Source: Methylobacterium sp. C25 (GTDB taxonomy: Bacteria > Pseudomonadota > Alphaproteobacteria > Rhizobiales > Beijerinckiaceae). From it: a stretch of 64,000 bases of DNA. The number at the start of each line of letters is the position of its first letter. Position 1 is the first letter of the stretch. The notes under the pieces are model-generated. The model worked only from the letters and a program-made list of their open reading frames with translations. It was not told the DNA's origin and did not search any database. Positions 50,364 to 59,760 of the stretch are shown piece by piece. The position numbers and the translations under genes are program-made. The DNA is taken from contig NZ_JAAUVI010000006.1 of NCBI RefSeq assembly GCF_021352225.1, positions 1 to 64,000 on the forward strand, given 5' to 3'.

Positions 50364-51131
50364 ATGCTTTCCGCAGTCGTCACTCCTCTCGCGGTCAATC
50401 TGGTCCTGGTCGGCACGCTGTCGGGCCTCATGATCGGCTGCGTCGGCATCGGTGGCGTCATCATCGTGCCCATTCTCTCGCTTGCCTTCGGCGTTCCCGT
50501 AGGAACGGCGGCGGCGGCAGCCATGGTGGGCTATATCGGTACCGGATTGGCCGGAACACTCGCGTTCGGCCGCAATGGATCGATCGACAACAAGCTGGCC
50601 GGCCTTCTCTGCGCTGGCGCAATACCCGGAGCTTTAGCCGGAGCATGGATCGTTCGGGCAGCAGACCCGTTCGTCGTGCAAGTCGTGATAGCGTGCCTTG
50701 CGGGCATTGCGGGCATTCATAACCTTCTCAGAAGTCGAGTGAATTTTCCCGCGAGCCCAGAGGTTGTGCTCGGGGCTGCTGCCTCGCTGCTGGTCGGATG
50801 CATGGTCGGCCTGATCTCGAGCGTGACTGGAACCGGAGGGCCGCTTGTCCTGGTGCCCCTTCTCATGTGGCTGGGCTTCCCCGTGCTCGGAGCGGTCGGC
50901 CTCGGCCAGGCAATCCAGATCCCGGTAGCGATCACAGCGACGGGAGGCGCGATGCTCTTCGGCTCTCTCGATTACACAATTGCGATCGCGCTCACTGCTG
51001 GCCTCGTCGTCGGTTGTCCGGCAGGTGCCTGGATCTCACACCACGTCGAGCAGAAGACCCTCAGGACCGTTGCCGCAACCGTCCTTCTAGGGACGAGTGG
51101 AATCATGGCCACGACCCTGGCGTTCCACTAA
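50364..51131 (+). CDS. TSUP (TauE/SafE) family membrane protein, probable sulfite or sulfonate exporter
   Basis: A 255-residue membrane protein made of two repeats: VGTLSGLMIGCVGIGGVIIV with PILSLAFGVPVGTAAAAAMV, and later VGLISSVTGTGGPLVLVPLL. The G-x-G-G-x-(I/L)-x-x-P pattern is the TauE/SafE signature; TauE and CuyZ export sulfite or sulfoacetate in sulfonate-degrading bacteria. It starts six bases after the msmD stop and is surely in the same operon. Export of the sulfite made by the oxygenase, for oxidation by the periplasmic SorAB encoded downstream, is the inference. Confidence 0.85.
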   Translation: MLSAVVTPLAVNLVLVGTLSGLMIGCVGIGGVIIVPILSLAFGVPVGTAAAAAMVGYIGTGLAGTLAFGRNGSIDNKLAGLLCAGAIPGALAGAWIVRAADPFVVQVVIACLAGIAGIHNLLRSRVNFPASPEVVLGAAASLLVGCMVGLISSVTGTGGPLVLVPLLMWLGFPVLGAVGLGQAIQIPVAITATGGAMLFGSLDYTIAIALTAGLVVGCPAGAWISHHVEQKTLRTVAATVLLGTSGIMATTLAFH

Positions 51132-51288
51132 GGCGTGGCGATGCCATGCGTTTCGGGCATTTGGGCATGGGATCTCATGCCATGGGCAGCTTTACTTTCC
51201 GCTTCGTCTCATGAAGAAATATGTTGCACGCGCTGAGTGGCGAAAGTGAAAACGCGCCAGTGCGCCAGCATTATAGAGCGGAGCTCGG

Positions 51289-52299
51289 ATGTTCCTGCGT
51301 CAGTTCAATTATCTACTTGCCGTTGTAGATGAAGAACACTTTGGTCGAGCGGCCGAAAAGTGCCATGTCACTCAACCTAGCCTCTCGGTCGGCATCAAAC
51401 AGCTTGAGATGGAGCTCGGAGCACCGATCTTTCTCCGCGGACGTGGGCAACGTTTCCATGGATTGACAACCGAAGGTCAGATCATCGCGAAATGGGCACG
51501 CAAAGTTGTAGGACATTGCGATGCAATGCTCGACGAGATCGCGGAGATGCGGGCCAACCTCTCGGGGCGGCTGAGAATGGGCGCCATGCCCTCGATGTCG
51601 CCGGTCCTTCCGGTGCTCCTGCAACTGGTACGACAAAAGCATCCTAACGTCGTGATGGATGTGCGCTTCATCGGAAACGACGCGATGAAGATCGGCTTAA
51701 ATAATTTTACTCTGGACGCAGCGCTGACATACCTCGATGAAGCTGAGTTTGGACGCCGGAATACCATCAAGATCTATACGGAAAAGATTTGCATCCTTGT
51801 CCCGGACACGGAACAATATGCCGACAGAACGACAATGAGCTGGGATGAGGCCTCGAAGCTTCCTTTGGCTATGCTGCGGCCGTCCATGCATGAACGACGG
51901 TTCGTGGATAGCGTATTTGCCAAGGTCGGCTTGGTCCCCGAGCCCAAATTGGAATCCGAGTCGATCCTGCATTTGATGTTCCAAGTTCAATTCGGTGGGC
52001 TCTGCACGATCATTCCCGAGCATTTCACGCGGATGCCGGGCCTCCACCCTGGAACCAAAGCTCTCGATCTCGTCGACCCGATCGTAAGTCAGGACGTCGG
52101 ATTGTACTGGTCCGAAGGAGAGCTTCTCACGCCGATCGCAAGTGCTCTGGTTGCTGCGGTGAAGAACCTCAACAAGCGCGGAGGCCTCGATCAGATTTTA
52201 AGCCGAACGTCCAATGTCGCCGCTCCCGACTGGGACGCCACGCTGCCACCGCTTGCCTGCCCGACTTTTGCAGTGCCGCAGAAGGCCGAACGAATCTGA
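51289..52299 (+). CDS. LysR-family transcriptional regulator
   Basis: A 336-residue LysR regulator. The N-terminal helix-turn-helix reads FNYLLAVVDEEHFGRAAEKC, HVTQPSLSVGIKQLEMELGA and FLRGRGQRFHGLT; the effector domain begins about residue 95 (GRLRMGAMPSMSPVLPVLLQ). It lies 157 bases after the TSUP gene in the same direction and probably controls the msm genes. A typical T-n11-A site was not identified with confidence. Confidence 0.9.
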   Translation: MFLRQFNYLLAVVDEEHFGRAAEKCHVTQPSLSVGIKQLEMELGAPIFLRGRGQRFHGLTTEGQIIAKWARKVVGHCDAMLDEIAEMRANLSGRLRMGAMPSMSPVLPVLLQLVRQKHPNVVMDVRFIGNDAMKIGLNNFTLDAALTYLDEAEFGRRNTIKIYTEKICILVPDTEQYADRTTMSWDEASKLPLAMLRPSMHERRFVDSVFAKVGLVPEPKLESESILHLMFQVQFGGLCTIIPEHFTRMPGLHPGTKALDLVDPIVSQDVGLYWSEGELLTPIASALVAAVKNLNKRGGLDQILSRTSNVAAPDWDATLPPLACPTFAVPQKAERI

Positions 52300-52435
52300 T
52301 CGGCTCAGGCCATCCCGGCGAAGATCTGTTGCGAGAACGAATACGAGCCGGGCTCGAGATCGAGGCCCGGCTCGCTAGCGAACGGATCGAGATGCTGGAC
52401 GGACGCTGCCGTCTCGGCCATCGATCAATGCGACT

Positions 52436-53176
52436 TCAATGACCGCGGACGAACGTATCGAGTTGGCCGGCTCCGGCACTCCCGAAGATGTGCGAGGCAG
52501 CAATGACGTCTTCGCGCGGTCGCTCCTGACTGTCGCGCCCACGAACGTAGAAGTATGGCTCGTCCAAGACCGATCCAACGGGCGCGAACCCCACGACGTG
52601 CCCCGAGCACAGCAACTCCATGCTGAGATCCTCGGGCCGAACGAGGACCTTTCGGTCGCCATTGCCGTCTGAGCCTTTGTCGGCGCTCTGAAGTGCGCGA
52701 GCCGCGCGCGACATCCATTCGGCGAGGAGCACCAACTCATCTGAATATTGCTCGGGACTGAACTCCTGGCCGTCGCCGGAGAGAAGCTGGGAAGCATCGT
52801 AGGGGAGCTTCTTCGTGAACCTTGAGCGATCAACTCCCCGATGAAGCAACTCGATCAGCAACCATGCCTCGGCATGCGCCGGCGAATGCTCTTCCGCCGA
52901 AAACGCGTGATTGGACGGCTTTCCATGCTCGAGAAACTGGAGAGTCATCTCCGCAACCCGAAGTTCGAGTTCCAGGCCGTCTATGAGACCGTGGGTCGTG
53001 ATGGCACGTCGTTCGTCGCACCACCGCAGCCGGATGGGCTCCTTCCTTCCGGCATCAGGCCCGTAGCTGTTTTCGACGCGGGCCACCCATTGCAGGAGGC
53101 TATGGACCTGATGCTGCGCCTCGTTGAATTTCTGGATGTCGGGTACGTCTAGGTGGGAAAGATTGTGCTCGGCCAT
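52436..53176 (-). CDS. Unrecognised protein linked to an amidohydrolase
   Basis: A 246-residue soluble protein with Trp-rich helices and no motif that I recognise: FNEAQHQVHSLLQWVARVEN, LELELRVAEMTLQFLEHGKP, HAEAWLLIELLHRGVD, YSDELVLLAEWMSRAARALQ and a C-terminal beta part (VLVRPEDLSMELLCSGHVVG). It is co-directional with the amidohydrolase 90 bases upstream and seems to be co-transcribed. Since it lies within the sulfonate region, a linked accessory function is possible. Function unknown. Confidence 0.6.
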   Translation of the reverse strand: MAEHNLSHLDVPDIQKFNEAQHQVHSLLQWVARVENSYGPDAGRKEPIRLRWCDERRAITTHGLIDGLELELRVAEMTLQFLEHGKPSNHAFSAEEHSPAHAEAWLLIELLHRGVDRSRFTKKLPYDASQLLSGDGQEFSPEQYSDELVLLAEWMSRAARALQSADKGSDGNGDRKVLVRPEDLSMELLCSGHVVGFAPVGSVLDEPYFYVRGRDSQERPREDVIAASHIFGSAGAGQLDTFVRGH

Positions 53177-53266
53177 GATGTCGACTGCCTATCCAACGCG
53201 ATGGGCGCGCTCCCCGAAGCCTGGAATCACAGCAACAAGGCGCGCGCCGAGTTCACGGACGAAGGT

Positions 53267-54142
53267 TCATTTCTCGAAACTGACGCCGAAGATCCGGCCG
53301 GCATTCAGGTAGGTCGCAGCCGCGAAAGCGTCCGCCGAGAGCCCGAGATTGCGGAAGTCGTCGACCCCCTGGCGCATCGGCCGGAACGGATAGGAACTGC
53401 CGAACAGGAACTGATCCTTCATGAAGCCGTTCGCGGCTTCGACGTACAGCTTTCCGCCTGGGGCAAACGTGTACATATCCGGCGATACGAAGACGTTCTC
53501 GTTTCGGAACGCGACCGTAACAATATCGTGCACACGCGGATAGAAGCCGTGGGAACAGACAAGCTTAAGGCGAGGAAATGTCTTCGCGACGACGTCTACT
53601 GCGAATGGATCATTGAACGCCAGGTTGGGAGTCGTCGGGCCTGACATGATGAAGGCAGGCACCTCCAGGGTCTGACAGAGTTCGTAGAGCGGCATCAGAC
53701 GGTCGTCATTCGCCTTGAGGTGCTCCTTGTAGAAGCCGGCATCGAGATTCAGCCCTTTCAGGCCAAGCTGTCGGATGGCCCGTGTTGCCTCCTCGAGCGC
53801 CCCCTCCGGGCCGAGTTCGATCGGATCGACGGAAGCGACACCCAACAGTCGTTTCGGAGCGGCGGAAGCGACCTCAGCCAGGGCGTCGTTGGTCACCCGT
53901 ACGCCGGGCACACTCCGGGCCACCATCACGGCTGCAGAGATGCCCGCTTCGTCCATCTCGGCAATGAAACCAGCTGCATCGCGGGCCCTCGTGAAATGAT
54001 CGATGTCCCGGCTTCCAACGCGCTTGTTGAGCCACCGAACGACATCGTATTCGGGCGTGTTCGGTGTCGATCCGAAAAACTTGTGCAGGAAAGCGGGTCG
54101 GCTCCGCATGTCGACGATAGGCTGATTGCCTCCAACTGCCAT
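53267..54142 (-). CDS. Amidohydrolase-2-type protein with missing metal ligands
   Basis: A 291-residue TIM-barrel protein close to COG2159: AGFIAEMDEAGISAAVMVAR, LGLKGLNLDAGFYKEHL, KLVCSHGFYPRVHDIVTVA, DQFLFGSSYPFRPM. In active members the first strand has D-x-H-x-H and the last F-G-S-D-x-P. Here they read VDMRSRPAF and FGSSYPF, so two His and one Asp ligand are absent, while HGFYP is retained. It may be a decarboxylase-like enzyme without metal or a non-catalytic protein. Ribosome binding site GGGAGG precedes the ATG. Confidence 0.8.
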   Translation of the reverse strand: MAVGGNQPIVDMRSRPAFLHKFFGSTPNTPEYDVVRWLNKRVGSRDIDHFTRARDAAGFIAEMDEAGISAAVMVARSVPGVRVTNDALAEVASAAPKRLLGVASVDPIELGPEGALEEATRAIRQLGLKGLNLDAGFYKEHLKANDDRLMPLYELCQTLEVPAFIMSGPTTPNLAFNDPFAVDVVAKTFPRLKLVCSHGFYPRVHDIVTVAFRNENVFVSPDMYTFAPGGKLYVEAANGFMKDQFLFGSSYPFRPMRQGVDDFRNLGLSADAFAAATYLNAGRIFGVSFEK

Positions 54143-54716
54143 TTCTTTTCCTCCCGGTTCGTCTTCGTAGTTGGGGTCTGCGGGCGACGAGGCGCTACCG
54201 CCGCAACGATCGAATGGCTAAGCGGACTGCTGCCAGACCAATGCCCCCAGGACGAAAGCAGTCTGTCCGCGCGCAGAACGCGAAAATATTAGAAAATTCG
54301 GATCGGCCCATAGCCCGATCCTAATTCACCGGCGCGCAAGCGCACGGCAGAGTCCCATGCGCCGCGTGATGGCGATCAGTCGAGGCAACGCCACGGCCAG
54401 TTAATAGGCCACTCCTATCACCATCTTCCAAATAAATATTAGCCGCAGAGACGATTGGCAGCCAATCATTGATGTGGCGACGTCTTTGCGCTGCAACATG
54501 GAGATATGCCGTGAATCTCATGTCTAGTAATCCGAAGATCGCAGAATCGTTCTGATCGGACGATCAAAATCTAGAAGCCATCGGCCGAGGGTCAGGTGTA
54601 CGCCACACCGTAGATTCAAATCTGCAATGGACTTTAGGCTTCGATAAGCGAAGTCGAGGCAAAAAGTCGCCCGACCGAGCGATTAATCCATCAAGACGTA
54701 TTGGGAGGAATTCATC
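54143..54716. other. Divergent control region, no gene recognised
   Basis: About 570 bases between the amidohydrolase and the MFS porter. It is AT-richer than its neighbours and contains stretches such as GAAAATATTAGAAAATTCGG (54280-54300) and AAATAAATATTAGCC (54429-54443). Promoters for both directions should lie here. A 66-codon leftward frame has no ribosome binding site and is probably chance. Confidence 0.4.
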
Positions 54717-56048
54717 ATGTCGTCAGGTGTCGGCGTCATTGTAGAAGGGGCTGTTCCGATCAGCCCCACGACAACGGCAAGCGAAATTCCTTTCGAAGAG
54801 CCTCAAATCACAAAGAAGGCTCGCAATACGATCACGTTGGCGGCAACGCTCGGCTATCTGTTCGACGCCTACGCTATCAATATCTATGGCATGACCCTCG
54901 CGCTGATCGCATTGGATTTCGGCGTCAGCATTCAGACGATGGGCGCCATCGGCTCGGTCTTCATCGCGGGCTACATGCTCGGCAGCTGCGTCTTCGGAAT
55001 GCTCGGGGACAAAATCGGCCGTAGGAAGACACTTGGTTTTTCGATTTTCGCCTATGGCAGCGTCACGGCCCTGACGGGCTTCGCCACGGGCCCGCTTTCA
55101 TTTGCCATCGGACGGTTTCTGACCGGCGTCGGGGGCGGAGGAGAGCTGACCGTGGGCGTTCCCTATGTCGTCGAATCCTGGGACAGCAAGAACCGCGGTC
55201 TGGGCGCCGGGTGGATGTTCGCGGGCTACGCTCTCGGCGTCGTCTATGCGGCCGGAGTTTCTGCCTTGATCCTCGATTGGCTGGGATGGCGTGCGATGTA
55301 TTTCCTCGCAGTTCTGCCTGCAGTGGTGATCCTCTTCGTCCGTCTCCAACTCGAGGAGAGCCCCTCCTACGTCGCCACGATGGCTAAGCTGAAGGAATCC
55401 AGGCGCGAGCGGATTTCGCTCATGGCAGCCATGAAGCAGAACCCGCAGATTCGGCGAAATCTGATCTGGGGTTCCCTGATCTACGTTTCACTCGCCTGCA
55501 TCTACTACGCCGAGACGGTATTCGCGGTGCCATTCATGGTCACGACCCTCAAGATGACCACGACCACTGCTGTGGCAACCCTGGGCTTGTTCAACCTCTC
55601 GATGTTCGTCTTCTCGATCCTCTGCGGCATGGCGTCGGATCGGGTCGGCAGGAGGGTAGCGGGGTCTGTGACGCTACTGGCGCTGAGCGCCGCTCTCTGG
55701 GTCATGTTCTCGACAGCCTCCATCCCCCTGTTCGTTATCGCCGGCATCTTCGCATTCGGCGGTATCGGAGGCTCATGGGCGATCGGCATGGTTCATGTCG
55801 CAGAACTGTTCCCGACCGAGATCCGTGGATCTGGTTACGGCACTGCGGTCGCCATCGGTCGCTTCCCGTCGATCTTCGCTCCTCTGGGCATCGCGTGGCT
55901 CGCTAGCGTGACCGAGGGCGGCATGGGAGACGCGATGAAATATTCGTGCGCCGTCCTCCTTTGCGCGTTGCTCGCCTACGTCTTCGGACCCGAATCCCTG
56001 CGTCGAAACGGCAACGTGGCGCCGGACACCGTTGGCAAAGCTGGCTGA
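54717..56048 (+). CDS. MFS transporter, aromatic acid/metabolite:H+ symporter type, in the sulfonate region
   Basis: A 443-residue major facilitator of sugar-porter-like/AAHS layout: FDAYAINIYGMTLALIALDF at helix 1, FGMLGDKIGRRKTLGFSIFA as the D-R-x-G-R-R loop, RFLTGVGGGGELTVGVPYVV in helix 4 and the repeat SDRVGRRVAGSV. GGGAGG lies before the ATG. Since no ABC-type sulfonate importer is visible nearby, it is a candidate importer for the sulfonate, but family members carry many anions. Confidence 0.88.
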   Translation: MSSGVGVIVEGAVPISPTTTASEIPFEEPQITKKARNTITLAATLGYLFDAYAINIYGMTLALIALDFGVSIQTMGAIGSVFIAGYMLGSCVFGMLGDKIGRRKTLGFSIFAYGSVTALTGFATGPLSFAIGRFLTGVGGGGELTVGVPYVVESWDSKNRGLGAGWMFAGYALGVVYAAGVSALILDWLGWRAMYFLAVLPAVVILFVRLQLEESPSYVATMAKLKESRRERISLMAAMKQNPQIRRNLIWGSLIYVSLACIYYAETVFAVPFMVTTLKMTTTTAVATLGLFNLSMFVFSILCGMASDRVGRRVAGSVTLLALSAALWVMFSTASIPLFVIAGIFAFGGIGGSWAIGMVHVAELFPTEIRGSGYGTAVAIGRFPSIFAPLGIAWLASVTEGGMGDAMKYSCAVLLCALLAYVFGPESLRRNGNVAPDTVGKAG

Positions 56049-56188
56049 CGGATCGAGGTAGCTCTCGTCACCGCTCCGAGGTGTTGTCCTCTCGGTTCGC
56101 CCAGCCTGGCCGTGGATCTCAATCAACCTTGCGACAGGTTAGGGATCCACGGCCTCACTGTGAATAGAGTGCTGGAGAAGGCCCCGTC

Positions 56189-56434
56189 TCAGTACGTGGC
56201 GAGACCGACGCAATACGAGTTCGGGAAGAATGACGCGCCGCCGGAATTGCACAGGCTGCCTAGCATTTGCCAGTTCAAGACTGCACCGATCGCGTAAATC
56301 AGGGTCACCAGAGCGATCGTCAGGATCACGGTCGTGGCGGCGGGATAAGATGTGAAGCGTTGGATCAAGGCCAAGCCGAGCGTGATGGTGAATGCTTCGG
56401 CGATCGCCGCGTACATTAAATCGATCCCACTCAT
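56189..56434 (-). CDS. Small two-span membrane protein (81 aa)
   Basis: A short hydrophobic protein with two membrane segments (AAIAEAFTITLGLALIQRF and TTVILTIALVTLIYAIGAVL) and a C-terminal part with two Cys (SLCNSGGASFFPNSYCVGL). The family is not recognised. It lies between the MFS and sulfite dehydrogenase genes on the opposite strand; no link to sulfur metabolism can be shown. Confidence 0.55.
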   Translation of the reverse strand: MSGIDLMYAAIAEAFTITLGLALIQRFTSYPAATTVILTIALVTLIYAIGAVLNWQMLGSLCNSGGASFFPNSYCVGLATY

Positions 56435-56991
56435 GAAGCAGCCACACCATTGGCGGCCGCGCGTCCGGTCAGCATCAAGGTTTGAAGCGACAGACCAAGC
56501 ATGTGCTTTCTAGCGCAGCTATCAGTCCAACGGCACTGCACAATTGGCATGTCCCCTCCGCCGAACACGCAACGTTGCCACCACACTTCGTACAAACCGA
56601 TAATGTCTGCCTATGACACTGAAGAGAGAATGTATTGGCCGTGAAGACGTTCAACGTCCTAACAAGGATGTGTAGCGCTCACGTTCCGGCGTTTCTCTCA
56701 ACTGATCTGGTGCCGTTTCTTAGATTCGGCACCAGCTTTTAGCGCAAGCGAAGATCGTGCCGAAACTCATATCTCACCTTCTCACAAGCCGAAGGCGAGG
56801 GCCTGCGCGGGCGTCAGATACTTCAGTCGCCTGACAAGATTTTTCAAGAAAAAGGCTCGCATACATGTCGACTATATATTGTTTATTCTAAATATACTTA
56901 CACAATAAGTATGACTCAAATTTCGCGTATCTTTTCCGAAGACTGAAAACATGATGCAGACCCAGCGCTGGTTCTAGAGGGAGATTTGAAA
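56435..56991. other. Spacer upstream of sorA, with a short IS-like remnant
   Basis: No intact gene. On the minus strand 56782-56841 reads NLVRRLKYLTPAQALAFGL and a stop, which resembles the C-terminus of IS481/IS3-type transposases (RRLKTLKGLTPYE); only this tail is left. The region 56860-56940 is strongly AT-rich (ATTGTTTATTCTAAATATAC) and likely holds the sorA promoter. Confidence 0.4.
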
Positions 56992-58197
56992 ATGGGCCTA
57001 GGGAGACGCGACCTGTTGAAGGGTGTCGGGGCGGCGACACTCGCAAGCGCGGGCGTCGGCCTTGGCCGATCCCGAGCAGCAGATGGCGTCTCCCTTCCAT
57101 TCGGGAACGGTGAACGGCCGCTGGTGGCCTATCCGGGGAAGCGTCCCCTTCTCCTGACCACCGCCCGGCCTCCACAGCTTGAGACACCCTTCTCGGTTTT
57201 TGACGAGAGCATCATCACGCCGAACGACGCATTCTTCGTCCGATACCATCTGGCTGGTGTTCCGACCGAGATCGATCCGGAGACCTATTGTCTCGGTATC
57301 AAGGGTCACGTCGATCAGCCTCTTTCCCTCTCGCTCAAAGACATCAAGGCGCTGCCTAGGGCAGAGATCGTCGCGGTAAGCCAGTGCTCCGGCAACTCGC
57401 GAGGCTTCTTCGAGCCACGGGTCGCGGGGGGCCAGTTGGCCAACGGCGCTATGGGATGCGCCCGCTGGACCGGCGTCGCCCTGAAGGACGTTCTCGACAA
57501 GGCCGGCGTCAAGGCGGGGGCTCTCGATGTCGTCTTCGAGGCTCTCGATGGGCCGGTGCTGTCGGAGACGCCCGATTTCGCGAAGGCACTTCGCATCGAT
57601 CATGCCCGCGACGGCGAAGTGATGCTCGCCTGGGCCATGAACGGCGAAGAGCTGCCGTGGTTGAACGGCTATCCGCTCCGACTCGTCGTCCCGGGCTACT
57701 TCGGCACCTATTGGGTCAAACACCTCGAAGCGATCACCGTCCTGGACAAGCCGTTCGACGGCTTCTGGATGAAGACCGCCTACCGCATCCCCGACAACGA
57801 CTGCGCCTGCACCGACCCCGGTCAGGCACCGAAATCGACCGTCCCGATCAATCGGTTCGGTGTTCGTTCCTTCGTGACGAACGTCCTCGACAACACCAAG
57901 GTGAAGGCTGGATCGGTCGACCTGCGCGGAATTGCCTTCAATGGCGGTTCTGGGATCAAGGCGGTCTCGGTCTCGACCGATGACGGGAAGAGCTGGCTCA
58001 CGGCGAAGCTTGGCCAGGATCTTGGCCGTTACGCCTTCCGCCCGTGGACGCTTCAAGTGGATCTGCCGGCGGGCCAGCACGTCATCCGCGTCAAGGCGAC
58101 CGGCAATGATGGCGGCGAGCAACCCATGGAGCCGCGCTGGAATCCGGCCGGCTACATGCGGAACGTCGTCGAAAGCACCCGCGTCACGGCTGCCTGA
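56992..58197 (+). CDS. sorA: Sulfite dehydrogenase, molybdopterin subunit
   Basis: A 401-residue sulfite oxidase-fold enzyme that oxidises sulfite to sulfate in the periplasm. A twin-arginine leader opens it (LGRRDLLKGVGAATLASAGV). The molybdenum-ligating Cys132 is in AVSQCSGNSRGFF, and TPNDAFFVRYHLAG, GYPLRLVVPGYFGTYWVKHL and WMKTAYRIPDND are typical. The C-terminal dimerisation domain carries VSVSTDDGKSWLTAKL. GAGGGAG precedes ATG 56992. The cytochrome gene follows 11 bases after the stop, as in SorAB. It would detoxify and harvest electrons from the sulfite released by the Msm oxygenase. Confidence 0.93.
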   Translation: MGLGRRDLLKGVGAATLASAGVGLGRSRAADGVSLPFGNGERPLVAYPGKRPLLLTTARPPQLETPFSVFDESIITPNDAFFVRYHLAGVPTEIDPETYCLGIKGHVDQPLSLSLKDIKALPRAEIVAVSQCSGNSRGFFEPRVAGGQLANGAMGCARWTGVALKDVLDKAGVKAGALDVVFEALDGPVLSETPDFAKALRIDHARDGEVMLAWAMNGEELPWLNGYPLRLVVPGYFGTYWVKHLEAITVLDKPFDGFWMKTAYRIPDNDCACTDPGQAPKSTVPINRFGVRSFVTNVLDNTKVKAGSVDLRGIAFNGGSGIKAVSVSTDDGKSWLTAKLGQDLGRYAFRPWTLQVDLPAGQHVIRVKATGNDGGEQPMEPRWNPAGYMRNVVESTRVTAA

Positions 58198-58208
58198 AGG
58201 AGAGCGAG

Positions 58209-58532
58209 ATGTCCAAACGGTCAAATCTTGCGGCCGCCGCTCTGTTGGTGGCGTCAATCGGGATCGCCAAGGCCAGCCCACGGACCATCGAAATTCCCGA
58301 ACCGACGGCCGAATTCAAAGCGCCGAAGGATGATGCCCATAGGGCTGGCTTTGATGCAGCAACCGGAAACTGCATGGTTTGCCATTCGGTCGACTACATC
58401 GCGACCCAGCCGCCCAAGAAGGGCGACAAGTTCTGGGAGACCGAAGTTCACAAGATGATCAAGGTCTACAAGGCACAGATCGGCGAGAGCGACGCGAAGA
58501 TCATCGCCGATTATCTCGCCGTGACCTACTGA
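58209..58532 (+). CDS. sorB: Sulfite dehydrogenase cytochrome c subunit
   Basis: A 107-residue monohaem cytochrome c. A signal peptide (RSNLAAAALLVASIGIAKAS) is followed by the haem motif Cys55-x2-Cys58-His59 (NCMVCHSVDY) and a Met in EVHKMIKVYK as the probable sixth ligand. It accepts electrons from SorA and hands them to the respiratory chain. AAGGAGAGCG lies before the ATG. Confidence 0.92.
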   Translation: MSKRSNLAAAALLVASIGIAKASPRTIEIPEPTAEFKAPKDDAHRAGFDAATGNCMVCHSVDYIATQPPKKGDKFWETEVHKMIKVYKAQIGESDAKIIADYLAVTY

Positions 58533-58574
58533 GCATCGGCCAAGGGGCGTCGCAGGAAACCATCGAGACAAGCC

Positions 58575-59660
58575 GTGACGATCAGCCACTCTACTGCCTC
58601 GCCCATCCACGCGCGTGTCTTCGGAGCGCTCGACCTCGGTCGGCCATCGGTCCTGCCGGGCATCCTGCTGTGCCTAGCGATCACAGGCATGTCGATGGTG
58701 GTGCAGGCGTTGGAAGAGCACAGCACCGGGCATCCCTATGTCGAGGCTCTGGTCATCGCGATCCTGATCGGGATCGCGATCCGATCGTTCTGGACGCCGG
58801 GAGAGCGCTACAAGGCCGGTATCGCCTTCAGCGCGAAGCAGGTTCTCGAAGTGGCCGTTGCACTTCTCGGTGCTTCCATCAGCCTAGGGACGATCGTCGC
58901 TTCGGGACCGGCCCTGCTGAGTGGGATCGTCGGCACGGTCGTCCTCGCCATCACGGCGAGCTTCGGTATCTGTCGAGCGCTCGGACTGCCGCCACGGATG
59001 GCAATCCTAGTCGCCTGCGGGAACTCGATCTGCGGAAATTCCGCAATCGCCGCCGTCGCTCCGGTGATCGGCGCCGACAGCAAGGACGTCGCTGCGTCCA
59101 TCGCCTTCACGGCCGTGCTCGGCGTCATCGTCGTCCTTGGACTCCCGCTCTTCATCCCGCTCCTGGGCCTGTCCGAGCATCAATACGGAGTTCTCGCCGG
59201 ACTGACCGTCTACGCCGTCCCACAAGTTCTCGCTGCGACGGTCCCCGTCGGCGTTCTCAGCATGCAGGTCGGAACTTTGGTGAAACTCGTCCGGGTCCTG
59301 ATGCTGGGCCCGGTGGTCGTCGCCTTTTCTCTCATCGGCCCAAGGCTTCCGGTTGAGGGAGCCACGACGAAAGCCCGATCCGGGCGTCTTGGATTCACCA
59401 AGATGGTGCCCTGGTTCATCATCGCGTTTCTCGTCCTGGCGGCGAGCCGCTCGATCGGACTGATCCCGGACGGAGCGTCAAAACCCGTGACGACCTTCGC
59501 CGGCTTTCTGACGATCATCTCGATGGCTGGGTTGGGACTGGGCGTGGATGTCAGAGTCCTTGCAAAGGTCGGCGGCCGCGTGACCTTGGCCGTGACGGGC
59601 TCCCTGCTGGTCCTGCTAGGGATCAGCCTCATCCTGATCCGGGCGCTTGGGATCGCCTAG
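58575..59660 (+). CDS. YeiH-family putative sulfate exporter
   Basis: A 361-residue membrane protein with about ten hydrophobic segments. Family marks: VEALVIAILIGIAIRSFWTP, VAVALLGASISLGTIVASGP, ACGNSICGNSAIAAVAPVIG and the C-terminal TFAGFLTIISMAGLGLGVDV. YeiH proteins are annotated as putative sulfate exporters; in sulfonate degraders they accompany desulfonation genes. GTG 58575 starts 42 bases after sorB, so it is in the sor operon. Export of sulfate or sulfite is inferred. Confidence 0.87.
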   Translation: MTISHSTASPIHARVFGALDLGRPSVLPGILLCLAITGMSMVVQALEEHSTGHPYVEALVIAILIGIAIRSFWTPGERYKAGIAFSAKQVLEVAVALLGASISLGTIVASGPALLSGIVGTVVLAITASFGICRALGLPPRMAILVACGNSICGNSAIAAVAPVIGADSKDVAASIAFTAVLGVIVVLGLPLFIPLLGLSEHQYGVLAGLTVYAVPQVLAATVPVGVLSMQVGTLVKLVRVLMLGPVVVAFSLIGPRLPVEGATTKARSGRLGFTKMVPWFIIAFLVLAASRSIGLIPDGASKPVTTFAGFLTIISMAGLGLGVDVRVLAKVGGRVTLAVTGSLLVLLGISLILIRALGIA

Positions 59661-59760
59661 CGCCCCGCATCGCTCGAAGAAGGCTGCCGCGTCACGCGGC
59701 TCTGCCCCCCTGCACAAGCCGTTACGGAGGAGACGCCACTTCCGGCCTGCAGGACGCGCT

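Noticed and set aside
56998-58281. 427-codon leftward frame opposite sorA
   Set aside because: Antisense shadow; SorA carries the Tat leader and catalytic cysteine and is followed by its cytochrome partner.
59686-59700. Hairpin GCCGCG-TCA-CGCGGC as terminator between the YeiH-family and MFS genes
   Set aside because: The stem is only six pairs and no T-run follows on either strand, so support is too weak for a feature.
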